In this document: in pieces, positions 25,142 to 34,207 of the stretch
Position numbering within the stretch: the first letter of the stretch is position 1
How the letters are laid out: the number at the start of each line of letters is the position of its first letter
From: Bradyrhizobium jicamae
Lineage (GTDB): Bacteria; Pseudomonadota; Alphaproteobacteria; Rhizobiales; Xanthobacteraceae
Assembly: GCF_001440395.1 (NCBI RefSeq)
Contig: NZ_LLXZ01000004.1
Location: 58,552-122,551 of the forward strand
DNA: 64,000 nt
Direction: 5' to 3'
The notes under the pieces: model-generated
The model's database searches: none
Told to the model about the DNA's origin: nothing
Seen by the model: the letters and a program-made list of their open reading frames with translations, nothing else
Program-made: the position numbers and the translations under genes

Positions 25142-26416
25142 ATGAACGACGATCGCCAGAAGCGATCCGCCGGCGAGGGCACTATCGTGCCGCAGCCGCC
25201 GCCTCCCCGCGAGCGGCCCAAACCGTCGCCTGAGAGCCATCGTGGTCTCGACTGGTTCATCTTCTTTCTCGCCGATGTGCAGACCGGTTTCGGCCCTTTC
25301 GTCGCGGTCTATCTGACCACGCAGAAATGGACGCAGGTCGAGATCGGTTTCGTGCTCTCGATCGGCGGCATCATCGGCTTGCTCGGGCAGATGCCGGGCG
25401 GGGCGATCGTCGATGCCGCGCGCTCCGAGCGGCTGGTGGCGGGGCTCGCGGTCGCTACCATCGGCTGCTGCGCATTGGCCTATGCGCTATGGCCGATTTT
25501 TCCGGTCGTCACCGCAGCCGCGACGCTGCATGCGCTGGCCAGTTGCGTGCTGGGCCCCGCCATTGCCGCGATCAGCCTCGGTCTCGTCGGCCCGCTTGCG
25601 ATCGGAGAACGGCTCGGGCGAAATGCCCGCTTCGCCTCGCTCGGCAACGGCTCGGCGGCGGCGCTGATGGGTGCCGTTGGTTACCTGGTGTCGAACCAGG
25701 CGGTCTTTATCGTTACCTTTCTTCTGGCCATCCCCACATTGTTGTCGCTGTCGCGGATTCGCGGGCAGGAGATCGATGTGGCGCAGGCCCATGGTGCGGT
25801 GGTGCGTGAGGTCCCCGACAAGGAAGCCACCAGCGTTTTCCATCTGCTGCGACAGCGGCCGTTGCTGATCTTTGCCGGTGGCGTGCTGCTGTTTCAGCTC
25901 GCCAATGCCGCGATGCTGCCGCTGATGGCCGGCGTGGTCACGACGCGATCGGCTCAATGGGCGCCGGTGCTGATTGCAGCCTGCATCATCGTACCTCAAG
26001 CAATCGTCGCGCTGACTTCACCCTCAGTCGGGCGGAAGGCGCAGGCCTGGGGAAGGCGACCGCTGCTGCTATTGGCGTTCGGCGCGCTGGCGATCCGCGG
26101 ATTGCTGTTTGCGGTCGTGCGCGATCCCTATCTTCTGGTCGCCGTGCAGGTGTTCGACGGCATCACCGCGGCTGTACTCGCCGTGATGGTGCCGCTGATC
26201 GTGGCCGATGTCGCCTATGGCAGCGGCCACTTCAATCTGGCGCAGGGCGTCGTGGGAACCGCGACCGGCATCGGCGCGTCGCTCAGCACGGTGCTGGCCG
26301 GCTACATCAGCGACACCTTTGGCAGCAGCATCGCCTTTACGGGGCTGGCCGGAATTGCAGCCCTCGGGCTGACGGTGATCTGGCTGTTCATGCCGGAGAC
26401 CCGGCGGACGGAGTAA
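25142..26416 (+). CDS. MFS transporter
   Basis: Membrane protein of 424 residues with 12 predicted helices after a polar N-terminus of about 35 residues rich in proline and arginine. G-Q-M-P-G-G-A-I-V-D in the loop after helix 2 is an MFS motif-A variant. A C-terminal W-L-F-M-P-E-T end is usual for sugar/drug MFS proteins. The F-F-L-A-D-V-Q-T-G-F-G-P-F-V start of helix 1 occurs in a rhizobial MFS subgroup of unknown substrate. No good ribosome site precedes the ATG. Its last 29 bases overlap the convergent MFS gene at 26388. Confidence 0.87.
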   Translation: MNDDRQKRSAGEGTIVPQPPPPRERPKPSPESHRGLDWFIFFLADVQTGFGPFVAVYLTTQKWTQVEIGFVLSIGGIIGLLGQMPGGAIVDAARSERLVAGLAVATIGCCALAYALWPIFPVVTAAATLHALASCVLGPAIAAISLGLVGPLAIGERLGRNARFASLGNGSAAALMGAVGYLVSNQAVFIVTFLLAIPTLLSLSRIRGQEIDVAQAHGAVVREVPDKEATSVFHLLRQRPLLIFAGGVLLFQLANAAMLPLMAGVVTTRSAQWAPVLIAACIIVPQAIVALTSPSVGRKAQAWGRRPLLLLAFGALAIRGLLFAVVRDPYLLVAVQVFDGITAAVLAVMVPLIVADVAYGSGHFNLAQGVVGTATGIGASLSTVLAGYISDTFGSSIAFTGLAGIAALGLTVIWLFMPETRRTE

Positions 26417-27620
26417 GGCGCACGGTCAGTAGCGCGGCGATGGCCAGCGACGCGCCGACACCGGCGACGCAGGCGGTCCATCCGAAACGATCGAACAAAT
26501 GGCCCAGGGCAGCGCTGCCGACGAGGCCGCCGAGGAAATAGCAGGCGAGGTAGGTTCCGCTGGCGATGCCGCGGTTTTCGCTGGCGGCCTGTCCGACGAA
26601 GCCCGTGGCACAGGCCTGTGCGAAGAACGTGCCGATGCCGACCAGCACCATTCCCGCCAGCACCTCTGACAGATGCGAGGACAGCATCAAGGGGAGGCCC
26701 AACGCGGCGACCGCAAGCGCGGCCCAGATCGCCGGCCGGGTGCCGAAGCGCGCTACCGCCTTACCCGCGAACAGCGTCGTCAGCACGGATGGCGCGAATA
26801 CGAAATAGACGAAGCCGAGATCCATCCGTCCGAGCGACAACGGCGCGCGGACGAGAACGAAATTGACATAGGTGAAGGTGCCGATGAAAGCGAACAGGAT
26901 GCAGAATCCGATCGCAAAGGCCGATCGCAGCGCCGGGTTGCGCCAATGCGCGATCGCTGCGGCGAACGGCGATGGCGCAGCGGATATCGCCCGCATCGGC
27001 GTGACGCGCTCGATGGTGAAGTAAACCAGCACCGCTCCGGCAAGATTGAGCAGCGCAAAGAAATAGAAATTCGAGGCCAGCCCCAGCGTGTCGACCAATG
27101 CGGCCGAGACCAGTCGTCCGATCAGGTTGCTCGCGACGTTGCCGGTGATGTAGGCCGCGAAGGCGCTGCCCGCGTCCATCGCGCTGCATTGTTCGCCGAG
27201 ATAGGCCAATGTCAGCGCAAACGCCGCGGCCATGCAGAGGCCCTGCGCGATCCGGAGCACCGTAAAGGCCGTGAGGTCGGGCGCGATCGCCAGCAGGGTG
27301 GTGGGAACCGCCAGCAGGATCAGGCTCGCCAGAATACCGCGCCGTCGATCGATGTACGGGCTGAGGAAGCCGACAACGAGGCTGGCGATCGCCATGCCCA
27401 GCGTGCTGGCGTTGACGGCGACGCCCATCTCGGCGGGCGATACATTGTAATGCCGGGTCAGCGAGGGAAGGATCGCCTGCGTGGCGAACAGATCGACCAC
27501 GGTCAGGAACGCCGTGAGGCCGATGACGAGGGACCGCAGCACTGCTCCGGGGGAATGACCGTGCATTTCCAGCGCGTCCGATTTCAATTGCGTGGAGATG
27601 CCGGTCATGGCGCTTCTCAT
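26388..27620 (-). CDS. MFS transporter (arabinose-efflux/YnfM-like)
   Basis: Membrane protein of 410 residues with 12 predicted helices. It has F-L-S-P-Y-I-D-R-R-R-G as motif A after helix 2. F-A-T-Q-A-I-L-P-S-L in helix 1 and the overall pattern resemble the YnfM/AraJ-like exporters. The ATG at 27620 with AGGA upstream is preferred; the frame is open to a TTG at 27698, which has no support, and an ATG at 27608 is also possible. The 3' end overlaps the convergent MFS gene by 29 bases. The substrate is unknown. Confidence 0.85.
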   Translation of the reverse strand: MRSAMTGISTQLKSDALEMHGHSPGAVLRSLVIGLTAFLTVVDLFATQAILPSLTRHYNVSPAEMGVAVNASTLGMAIASLVVGFLSPYIDRRRGILASLILLAVPTTLLAIAPDLTAFTVLRIAQGLCMAAAFALTLAYLGEQCSAMDAGSAFAAYITGNVASNLIGRLVSAALVDTLGLASNFYFFALLNLAGAVLVYFTIERVTPMRAISAAPSPFAAAIAHWRNPALRSAFAIGFCILFAFIGTFTYVNFVLVRAPLSLGRMDLGFVYFVFAPSVLTTLFAGKAVARFGTRPAIWAALAVAALGLPLMLSSHLSEVLAGMVLVGIGTFFAQACATGFVGQAASENRGIASGTYLACYFLGGLVGSAALGHLFDRFGWTACVAGVGASLAIAALLTVRLTPSAGSPA

Positions 27621-27728
27621 TGTTGGTCCTGAGAAGGAAGGATGTGACGCCTGGGCGTGCGGGGCGACACGGGGACCCCAGGTCGTCACATCCGGCAACG
27701 AGACGTCGGGAGGCGCTCGTTACAGCTC

Positions 27729-28220
27729 TTACATGTTGTGATCGTGCGGGTCCTTGCGGACGTCGCCGACATAGAGAATGACGGTTTCCTTGCCGAGGTT
27801 CTTCCACCAGTGCGAGGTCCCGGCGACTTCCGGCCTGATCTCGCCGGCCTTGTGCACGATCGGCTCCGAACAATTGCTCGCGTATTCGACGATCTCGCCC
27901 TGTTGGACAAAGATCAGCGCGGGACGGTCGTCGTGGCTGTGCCAGGGCACGATGCCGCCGGGCTCGATCGTCAATTTGCGGAAGCGCAGCTCGCGATCCC
28001 TGATGTTGGCCGGCTGCTTTTCGAGATTGATCGAGCCGAGCGTAACGTCCGTGACGCCGACCGGCTTGTGGTCGACCATCGGACGGACGTTGGCTTGCAT
28101 CTTCCCGGCCGGGCATTCGCCGGCGGCGGCGCTGGAGGCCACCGCAAACGAACCCGCGATGATTGCGGTAAGCGCGAAGCCTCGCTGGATCGCGAGCGAT
28201 GTGAGATGGGATTTGGACAT
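27729..28220 (-). CDS. Secreted cupin-domain protein
   Basis: Protein of 163 residues. A signal peptide of about 33 residues ends at S-S-A-A-A-G. A small cupin barrel follows, with P-G-G-I-V-P-W-H-S-H-D-D-R-P as motif 1 (two metal-ligand histidines) and P-E-V-A-G-T-S-H-W-W-K-N as motif 2 (histidine). A metal-binding exported cupin is therefore well supported; its ligand or reaction is not. Its only close neighbours are the MFS gene downstream on the same strand (108 bases) and a divergent small secreted protein. Confidence 0.85.
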   Translation of the reverse strand: MSKSHLTSLAIQRGFALTAIIAGSFAVASSAAAGECPAGKMQANVRPMVDHKPVGVTDVTLGSINLEKQPANIRDRELRFRKLTIEPGGIVPWHSHDDRPALIFVQQGEIVEYASNCSEPIVHKAGEIRPEVAGTSHWWKNLGKETVILYVGDVRKDPHDHNM

Positions 28221-28497
28221 GTCGTGGTTTCCTTTCCAGGTTTGCCTCGGCCCACAAAGATCCGGCCGGCTACATCCACGACAATCATTGAATTCACGTA
28301 CGGAAGAAAATGCCGGTTGGCTCTCGACTCCATAGCGGCGCGCTATGTGCGCTGTGGTAGATAGCGATCGGCTGGAGCGCCTCTCAATACGCCGCGGCTA
28401 TCGAACCGATTGTGCAACGGTATTTCTCATTCAGGTCACGCGGCCCTTTGATGGGACAGCGCCCGATTGGCGGGCGTCACCATCCAGAGGAATAGCC

Positions 28498-28782
28498 ATG
28501 AAAATCCTTTCCAAGACCCTGATTGCCGCCGCGGCCTTTACCGTCGCCGCCACCACGGCGTTCTCGCAAGTTCCCTGGGAATTCAATCCGGGCATGGCCT
28601 ATATGTATGCCGGCCCCGGCAAGATGTCGGCGATGGCCATGGCCGCGACGTCCAAGAACCACGATGCGATGATGAAGAACGCCAGAAAGGTGCCTGCCAA
28701 CACCGTGTTCTTCATGGACAAGGGCCAGCTCTACTCGGCCTCGGGCATGCTCGATCCGACCGGCAATTTCTATCTGCCTTGA
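28498..28782 (+). CDS. Small secreted protein of unknown function
   Basis: Protein of 94 residues. The ATG at 28498 follows AGAGGAA; a signal peptide of 23 residues ends at T-A-F-S before Q-V-P-W-E-F. The mature part is about 70 residues, rich in methionine (M-A-Y-M-Y, M-S-A-M-A-M, D-A-M-M) and lysine, and without cysteine. Methionine-rich periplasmic peptides sometimes bind copper or act as oxidant sinks, but nothing here proves that. I do not recognise the family. It is divergent from the cupin gene. Confidence 0.75.
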   Translation: MKILSKTLIAAAAFTVAATTAFSQVPWEFNPGMAYMYAGPGKMSAMAMAATSKNHDAMMKNARKVPANTVFFMDKGQLYSASGMLDPTGNFYLP

Positions 28783-28798
28783 TAAAGGCCCGAGCGTC

Positions 28799-28821
28799 GG
28801 GCCGCCCTTGCGGGGCGGCCC
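28799..28821 (+). terminator. Strong GC hairpin after the small secreted protein gene
   Basis: GGGCCGCCC (28799-28807) and GGGCGGCCC (28813-28821) form a perfect 9-base-pair stem with a 5-base loop, 17 bases after the stop codon. No run of T follows, so it may stop transcription only weakly or protect the transcript end. Confidence 0.6.
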
Positions 28822-28857
28822 GGGCCGGAAAATAATACTGACATGCCGGAGCACGCC

Positions 28858-29577
28858 ATGACGACAACGCTATCGCCAGCCAACGCCGAACGCCTCAAGG
28901 AGGCGTTTCTGCGATGCCGCGACATGGAAGGCAGCTTGCGCGAGCAGCTCGAGGCCTATGCAGCGGAGGGGCGGGAGATCTTTCCGGCCTATGGCGAAGC
29001 GGTCGACCGGCTGGTGGCGCGGCTCAACGAGAATGGTGGCGGCGAAAACGCGCCGCGGCCGGGCGAGGTGATGCCGCCCTTCCTGCTGCCGGACGAGACC
29101 GGGCGCCTGGTCAGCCTGAAATCGCTCCTCGACCGCGGCCCGGTCGCGGTGATGTTCTATCGCGGCCATTGGTGCCCGTATTGCCGGCTGAATGTGTGGG
29201 CGGTGATCCAGGCCCATGACCGGATCAGGGCGTTGGGCGCGCAGACCGTTGCGATCATGCCGGAGACGCAGGCCTATGCCGCAATATTCAAATCCGAGGC
29301 CAATGCGCCGTTCCCTGTTCTGACCGATCTCGATAATGGGTACGCGCTGTCGCTCAATCTTGCGATCTGGCTCGGCGCCGAGATCAAGCGGCTACTGTCA
29401 TACCATGACATGGCGAGTTTCCACGGCAATGACGGCTGGGTGCTGCCGATCCCGGCCACCTTCGTGGTTGGCCGTGACGGATTGGTGAAGGCGCGCTTCG
29501 TCGATCCCGATTTCCGCAAGCGCATGGAGATCGATGATCTGATTGCCGCGCTGAAGAGCGCGAGCGAGGAAGCGTAG
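28858..29577 (+). CDS. Peroxiredoxin-like AhpC/TSA family protein
   Basis: Thioredoxin-fold protein of 239 residues. An N-terminal helical part of about 75 residues is followed by an AhpC/TSA domain with R-G-H-W-C-P-Y-C-R-L, giving a C-P-Y-C active site near residue 104. This is the peroxiredoxin-like subgroup rather than the classic F-x-P-x-C form. A thiol peroxidase or disulfide reductase role is likely. The ATG at 28858 has GGAG six bases upstream; an in-frame ATG at 28843 would add five residues. Cytosolic, as no signal peptide is seen. Confidence 0.85.
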   Translation: MTTTLSPANAERLKEAFLRCRDMEGSLREQLEAYAAEGREIFPAYGEAVDRLVARLNENGGGENAPRPGEVMPPFLLPDETGRLVSLKSLLDRGPVAVMFYRGHWCPYCRLNVWAVIQAHDRIRALGAQTVAIMPETQAYAAIFKSEANAPFPVLTDLDNGYALSLNLAIWLGAEIKRLLSYHDMASFHGNDGWVLPIPATFVVGRDGLVKARFVDPDFRKRMEIDDLIAALKSASEEA

Positions 29578-29599
29578 CGCTCAAGAAACTTCTGGCGCT

Positions 29600-30511
29600 T
29601 CAACGTCCCTCAAGCACCGCGGTCTTGCCCACGACCTGCTGCCAGTCTGCGCCGCGCAGCATGCGCATCACGGCGGATGCCACGGCGGTGCGTTCACGCC
29701 CGGCAACACCGTAGAGGTTCACGGTTCGCCGCGCGTCCAGCCCTTCGACATTGGTGCGCTTCAGCGTCGGCGGAATAGCGGCGGTATCGGGCACCACGGC
29801 AACGCCGATATCGGCCTCCAGCAGTTCGATCAAATCGCGTTCGGATGCGATCTCATGGCTGCGATCGACGTCGAGGCCATGTTCGCGAAGCGAGTTATTC
29901 ACCCGCGCCGCGTGCTCGCAGTAATTCCGTGACAGCAATTGCTCGGCGCGAAGATCGCCGAAATCGATTTTGTCACGCGTCGCCAGCGGGTGTTTCTTGT
30001 TGACGACGAGTTGAAAGCTTTCCGTGAACAGTGGCCATGTATCGAGCCGGTCCCACTCTTCGCTGATCTCGGCGGCTATGCCGAGCTCGGCTTCGCCCTT
30101 CTTCAGAAATTCTGCAACTTCGCGGGCATTGCCGCGCAGGAAGCGAAACTCCAGGCGGTTGAACATCCGCTTGATCTGGTCGAGATGCGGGATCAGCAGC
30201 GCCAGGTCGACGGAGTGGGTCAGCGCGATCCTGAGTGCGCCGACTTCCCCGCTCTTGAAGGAGGAGGCGAGCTCGCGGGCACCGGTCGCTGCCTCATAGC
30301 ATTGCTTGAGCAGCGGCTGCATGCGCTGGCCGAGTTCGGTCAATTGTGCGGCAGGGCGCTCGCGGCGAAACAGGTCGCCGCCGAGTTCGGCTTCCAGCTG
30401 CTTGATGGCGCGCGTCAGCGACGGCTGCGTGACGTTGCACTCGTCGGCGGCGCGCGTGAAGTTGAGCACGCGCGCGACCGCGAGAAAGTAGCGAACCTGA
30501 TGCATCTCCAT
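29600..30511 (-). CDS. LysR family transcriptional regulator
   Basis: Regulator of 303 residues, full length for the family. The helix-turn-helix (residues about 3-60) reads M-H-Q-V-R-Y-F-L-A-V-A-R ... N-V-T-Q-P-S-L-T-R-A-I-K-Q-L-E, a standard LysR start. The effector domain spans about 90-300. It is divergent from the hydroxybutyrate dehydrogenase gene (186-base gap) with a LysR-type box in between at 30578-30596. It probably controls that operon. The inducer is unknown. Confidence 0.9.
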   Translation of the reverse strand: MEMHQVRYFLAVARVLNFTRAADECNVTQPSLTRAIKQLEAELGGDLFRRERPAAQLTELGQRMQPLLKQCYEAATGARELASSFKSGEVGALRIALTHSVDLALLIPHLDQIKRMFNRLEFRFLRGNAREVAEFLKKGEAELGIAAEISEEWDRLDTWPLFTESFQLVVNKKHPLATRDKIDFGDLRAEQLLSRNYCEHAARVNNSLREHGLDVDRSHEIASERDLIELLEADIGVAVVPDTAAIPPTLKRTNVEGLDARRTVNLYGVAGRERTAVASAVMRMLRGADWQQVVGKTAVLEGR

Positions 30512-30577
30512 GGCCGTGCCCCGGTCTGTCTTGCAGCAAGGCTACCCGATTGCGGCCCCCGGTGACTACCCAAAGCG

Positions 30578-30596
30578 CCATAGCGTCAGCGTATGG
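30578..30596. promoter_or_regulatory. Candidate LysR box in front of the hydroxybutyrate dehydrogenase gene
   Basis: CCATA (30578-30582) and TATGG (30592-30596) are inverted and enclose a T-N11-A spacing (T at 30581, A at 30593), the generic LysR recognition pattern. It lies in the divergent gap, 66 bases from the regulator start codon and about 100 from the bdhA start. T-N11-A is common by chance, so only the dyad and position support it. Confidence 0.4.
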
Positions 30597-30697
30597 TTTT
30601 GGAAGCGAAACGGCATTTCCTGAAAGCCCACCCGCCAAGCAAATTGCAGCTGAAATGGTCGCGTTACGGCGCGGACCGGCAATACGAAAGGGCGGTC

Positions 30698-31522
30698 ATG
30701 AATATTCAGCTCAACACCCGGAGTGCTTCGGCCGTGCGGCCGCTGACCGGCAAGGTCTCGCTGGTCACGGGTTCGACCAGCGGCATCGGGCTCGGAATTG
30801 CCCGCGCGCTGGCGGAAGCCGGCTCGGCGGTGGTGCTGAATGGCTTTGGCGTCGCGGCCGAGATCGCCAGGAACCGCAACCAGATCGAAGCCGAGTTCGG
30901 CGTCAAGGTCAGCTATTCCGCAGCCGACATGACGAGCCATGATGCGATTGCCGAGATGATTGCGGCCGCGGTCGCCAGTCACGGGCGGCTCGATATTCTC
31001 GTCAACAATGCCGGCATCCAGCATGTCGCGCCGCTCGACCAGTTTCCAGTCGAGAAATGGGACGCGATCCTGTCGATCAATCTTTCATCGGCATTTCACA
31101 CGATGCGGCTGGCGCTGCCCGCGATGCGTCAGAACAAATTCGGGCGGATCATCAACATCGCCTCCGCGCACGGGCTGGTCGCTTCGCCCTTTAAGGCGGC
31201 CTATGTCGCGGCCAAGCACGGCATCGTCGGCCTGACCAAGGTGGCGGCGCTGGAGACGGCGGAGGACAGCATCACCTGCAACGCGATCTGTCCGGGTTAC
31301 GTCTATACGCCGCTTGTCGAGGCGCAGATCGATGGACAGGCCAAGGCGCACGGCATTTCGCGTGAGCAGGTCATTCACGACGTGCTGCTGGCGCAGCAAC
31401 CGAACAAGCGCTTTGCCACGGTCGAAGAGCTCGGCGCGCTGACGGTCTTTCTCGCCAGCGATGCGGCCGCATCGATCACCGGTATCGCGTTGCCGGTCGA
31501 TGGCGGGTGGATCGCGCACTAG
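30698..31522 (+). CDS. bdhA: 3-hydroxybutyrate dehydrogenase (SDR)
   Basis: Short-chain dehydrogenase of 274 residues. It has cofactor motif TGSTSGIG near residue 22, L-V-N-N-A-G-I-Q, the catalytic serine in I-A-S-A-H, and Y-V-A-A-K. The downstream C-N-A-I-C-P-G-Y-V-Y-T-P-L-V and D-V-L-L-A-Q-Q-P-N-K-R-F segments are typical of D-3-hydroxybutyrate dehydrogenases, which oxidise hydroxybutyrate from PHB to acetoacetate with NAD. The ATG at 30698 is preferred; the open frame starts further upstream but without a ribosome site. The patatin-like gene follows after 25 bases. Confidence 0.88.
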   Translation: MNIQLNTRSASAVRPLTGKVSLVTGSTSGIGLGIARALAEAGSAVVLNGFGVAAEIARNRNQIEAEFGVKVSYSAADMTSHDAIAEMIAAAVASHGRLDILVNNAGIQHVAPLDQFPVEKWDAILSINLSSAFHTMRLALPAMRQNKFGRIINIASAHGLVASPFKAAYVAAKHGIVGLTKVAALETAEDSITCNAICPGYVYTPLVEAQIDGQAKAHGISREQVIHDVLLAQQPNKRFATVEELGALTVFLASDAAASITGIALPVDGGWIAH

Positions 31523-31547
31523 GGCACGAAGAGCAAGGGAGCATGAC

Positions 31548-32711
31548 GTGAAGGATGTTCAAGGCATTCATTCCTCGGCGACTTCCATTTCTCCGGACAA
31601 GGCCGAACCCGGACAGGTCGTGCTGGTGCTGCAGGGCGGCGGCGCGCTCGGCTCCTACCAGGCCGGCGTTTATCAGGCGCTGCACGAGGCGCGCATCGAG
31701 CCGGACTGGATCATCGGCACTTCGATCGGCGCCATCAACGCCAGCCTGATTGCCGGCAATGCGCCGCAGCACCGGCTGTCGCGCCTGCGCGAGTTCTGGA
31801 AGCGAATGGAGCAGAATCCGGTCTGGCGTTTTCGGGACATCATTCCGGGATTCAACGAAAAGCTCGCTTACTGGTCGACGGTGACCAATGGCATTCCCGG
31901 TTTCTTCCGGCCGAATCCGCTCGCCCATGCCGGCGACAGCTATCCGCTGGGGGCCGACAATGCCGGCTATTACTCGACCGCGCCGCTGGAACGCACGCTG
32001 ATGGAGTTGGTCGATTTCAATCTGGTCAACCAATGCACGCCGCGCCTGACGGTCGGCGCCGCCCATGTCCGCACCAGCCGGATGCGCTACTTCGACAGCC
32101 GGGATTGTGAGCTTGGCGTCAAGCACGTCATGGCGTCCGGCGCGTTGCCGCCGGCATTCCCGGCTGTGCGCATCGACGGCGAACTCTATTGGGACGGCGG
32201 CATATTATCGAACACGCCGACGGAAGCCGTGTTCGACGACAATCCACGCAAGAACTCGCTGATCTTCGCCGTGCATTTGTGGAATCCGTCCGGGCCTGAG
32301 CCGACCACGATGGCGGAGGTGCTGAACCGCCACAAGGACGTGCAGTATTCGAGCCGGATCGCCAGCCAAATCGCCCGCCAGCAGCAGGCGCATCGCCTGC
32401 GCCATGTCATCAACCAGCTCGCTGCACGGTTGCCGCAGGCCGAGCGCAACAGCGAGGCGGTGAGGGAACTCGCCAGTTACGGCTGTCCGACCCGGATGCA
32501 CGTCGTCCGGCTGCTAGCACCGCAGCTCAGCCGCGAGGACCACACCAAGGACATCGATTTCAGCCCGTCCGGGATCATGCAGCGCTGGGACGCCGGTTAC
32601 CGCCACACCAGGGCGGCGCTCGAAAGAAAGCCCTGGGTCGGCGAGTTCGATCCGCTCTCCGGCGTGGTCCTTCACGAGCAGATGGAGGTTATGTCGGAAG
32701 CGGCGGAGTAG
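31548..32711 (+). CDS. Patatin-like phospholipase family protein (DUF3734 type)
   Basis: Protein of 387 residues. The GTG at 31548 is chosen because AAGGGAG lies six bases upstream. The patatin core shows the oxyanion loop G-G-G-A-L-G-S-Y-Q-A-G, nucleophile elbow GTSIGAIN and the D-G-G motif (W-D-G-G-I-L-S-N-T-P) for the Ser-Asp dyad. A C-terminal extension of about 130 residues matches the DUF3734-bearing subgroup. This subgroup is commonly found beside hydroxybutyrate dehydrogenase in alphaproteobacteria. A lipase or granule-associated hydrolase role in PHB metabolism is an inference. Confidence 0.88.
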   Translation: MKDVQGIHSSATSISPDKAEPGQVVLVLQGGGALGSYQAGVYQALHEARIEPDWIIGTSIGAINASLIAGNAPQHRLSRLREFWKRMEQNPVWRFRDIIPGFNEKLAYWSTVTNGIPGFFRPNPLAHAGDSYPLGADNAGYYSTAPLERTLMELVDFNLVNQCTPRLTVGAAHVRTSRMRYFDSRDCELGVKHVMASGALPPAFPAVRIDGELYWDGGILSNTPTEAVFDDNPRKNSLIFAVHLWNPSGPEPTTMAEVLNRHKDVQYSSRIASQIARQQQAHRLRHVINQLAARLPQAERNSEAVRELASYGCPTRMHVVRLLAPQLSREDHTKDIDFSPSGIMQRWDAGYRHTRAALERKPWVGEFDPLSGVVLHEQMEVMSEAAE

Positions 32712-34139
32712 TCACGCGATGATTGAGGGCGCGATCGTCTTGCGATAGAGCGCGCTATAGCAGGCGGCCGACAGGTCCCAGCTAAAGGAACGCGCCATGG
32801 CGCTTCGCCGCATCGCGTCGAGCTTGTCCTTGGCGCCGAAGGCATCGAACGCGCGCCTGACGCCGCCGAGGAAGGATTCCGCTGACGGTTGTGAAAACAG
32901 GAATCCGGTTTCGCCGTCCTGGATGGTTTCCGCCAGCCCGCCGGTCTGGTGGCCGATCGGCAGCGATCCGAACCGCTGCGCATACATCTGGCTCAGCCCG
33001 CACGGTTCGAACCGCGACGGCATCAGCGTGAAGTCGCTGCCGGCAAAGATTCGTCGCGCCTGGGCGTCGTTGAAGCCGATGGTGACACCGATCGCATCCG
33101 GCCTGCGGCGATGCGCAGCGACCAGCGCCTGTTCGATCTGCTGCTCGCCGCTGCCGGTCACCACGATCTGTCCGCCGGCCTCGATGATTTCGTCGGCGGC
33201 GGATAGCACGAGGTCGACGCCCTTCTGGTGAACCAGACGCGCGACCAGGCCGAATAGCGGGCCGCGCGACAGCGCCAGCCCAAACTGCTTGCGGACGTAG
33301 TCGGCATTGGCCTGTTTGCCTGTCCAATCGCCGGGCGCAAAGGTCTGCGCCAGATGCGCACAAGCGCTGGGATCCCAGCTTTCGTCGATGCCGTTCAGGA
33401 TGCCGGTCAGTTGCGCGGCGTTGGAGCGACGTTGCAGCAGGCCTTCCAGCCCGCAGCCGAGCTCGCGCGTGGTGATCTCCCGGGCATAGGTCGCGCTGAC
33501 GGTGGTCAGATGCGAGGCGTAGACAAGGCCGCCCTTGAGGAAGGACACGTGGTCGTAGAATTCGAGCCCGTCGATGTGGAAGGAACTTTCGGGCGCGCCG
33601 ATGCGGCGCAGCGCATCCGGCGGGAACAGGCCCTGATAGGCGAGGTTGTGGATGGTCAGGATCGAGGGAAGCTTGGTTCCTCGCCATGCCAGATAGGCTG
33701 GCGCCAGCGCGGCCTGCCAGTCGTTGGCATGGATCAGGTCTGCTGCCCAATTCTTGTCCACATTGCCCGCGGCAAGCTCGGCGGCGGCGGAGGCAAACCG
33801 GCCGAACCGGATGTCGTTGTCCGGCCAGTCGCGTCCGGATTCATCGCCATAGGGGTTGCCGGGCCGGTCGTATAATTGCGAGCACAACAGCACATAGACA
33901 GGCAGGCCGTCCTTGGTCGACGCGCGCCCGAGCGAGCAGGCCGGCATTTCCGCGAGCGCTGCGCATTCTCCAACGATTTCAATGTGCGTGAGCTGCTCGA
34001 GAATGTCCCGATAGCCGGGCAGCATGACCCGGACATCGCTCCAGCGGCGCAGCGCCCGGGGTAGTGCTGCGGAAACCGCAGCGAGCCCGCCGACCCGGAC
34101 GAAGTCATCCATTTCAGTGGTTACGAACAAGACCTTCAA
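32712..34139 (-). CDS. glgA: Glycogen synthase GlgA
   Basis: ADP-glucose-type glucan synthase (GT5) of 475 residues, the usual length when started at the TTG at 34139 (GGGGA upstream); the open frame runs further to 34262 but would add 41 atypical residues. GT5 features: L-K-V-L-F-V-T-T-E start, I-H-N-L-A-Y-Q-G, and the C-terminal P-S-R-F-E-P-C-G-L-S-Q-M-Y with T-G-G-L-A-E-T. The N-terminal K-T-G-G-L signature reads R-V-G-G-L here, so the lysine at the ADP-glucose site is an arginine. It has a perfect EcfG-type promoter at 34208-34232. No other glg genes adjoin it. Confidence 0.88.
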   Translation of the reverse strand: MKVLFVTTEMDDFVRVGGLAAVSAALPRALRRWSDVRVMLPGYRDILEQLTHIEIVGECAALAEMPACSLGRASTKDGLPVYVLLCSQLYDRPGNPYGDESGRDWPDNDIRFGRFASAAAELAAGNVDKNWAADLIHANDWQAALAPAYLAWRGTKLPSILTIHNLAYQGLFPPDALRRIGAPESSFHIDGLEFYDHVSFLKGGLVYASHLTTVSATYAREITTRELGCGLEGLLQRRSNAAQLTGILNGIDESWDPSACAHLAQTFAPGDWTGKQANADYVRKQFGLALSRGPLFGLVARLVHQKGVDLVLSAADEIIEAGGQIVVTGSGEQQIEQALVAAHRRRPDAIGVTIGFNDAQARRIFAGSDFTLMPSRFEPCGLSQMYAQRFGSLPIGHQTGGLAETIQDGETGFLFSQPSAESFLGGVRRAFDAFGAKDKLDAMRRSAMARSFSWDLSAACYSALYRKTIAPSIIA

Positions 34140-34207
34140 GGCAAACGTCCCCGTACCAACCGCAATGGTACTGATGCAAGAATGGGTCCAACTTCCGATG
34201 CAAATAC

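Noticed and set aside
26761..28257. Minus-strand frame of 498 codons covering the MFS and cupin genes
   Set aside because: It is a different frame of the same strand as two real genes, each of which has its own signal or helices and ribosome site. The long frame has neither.
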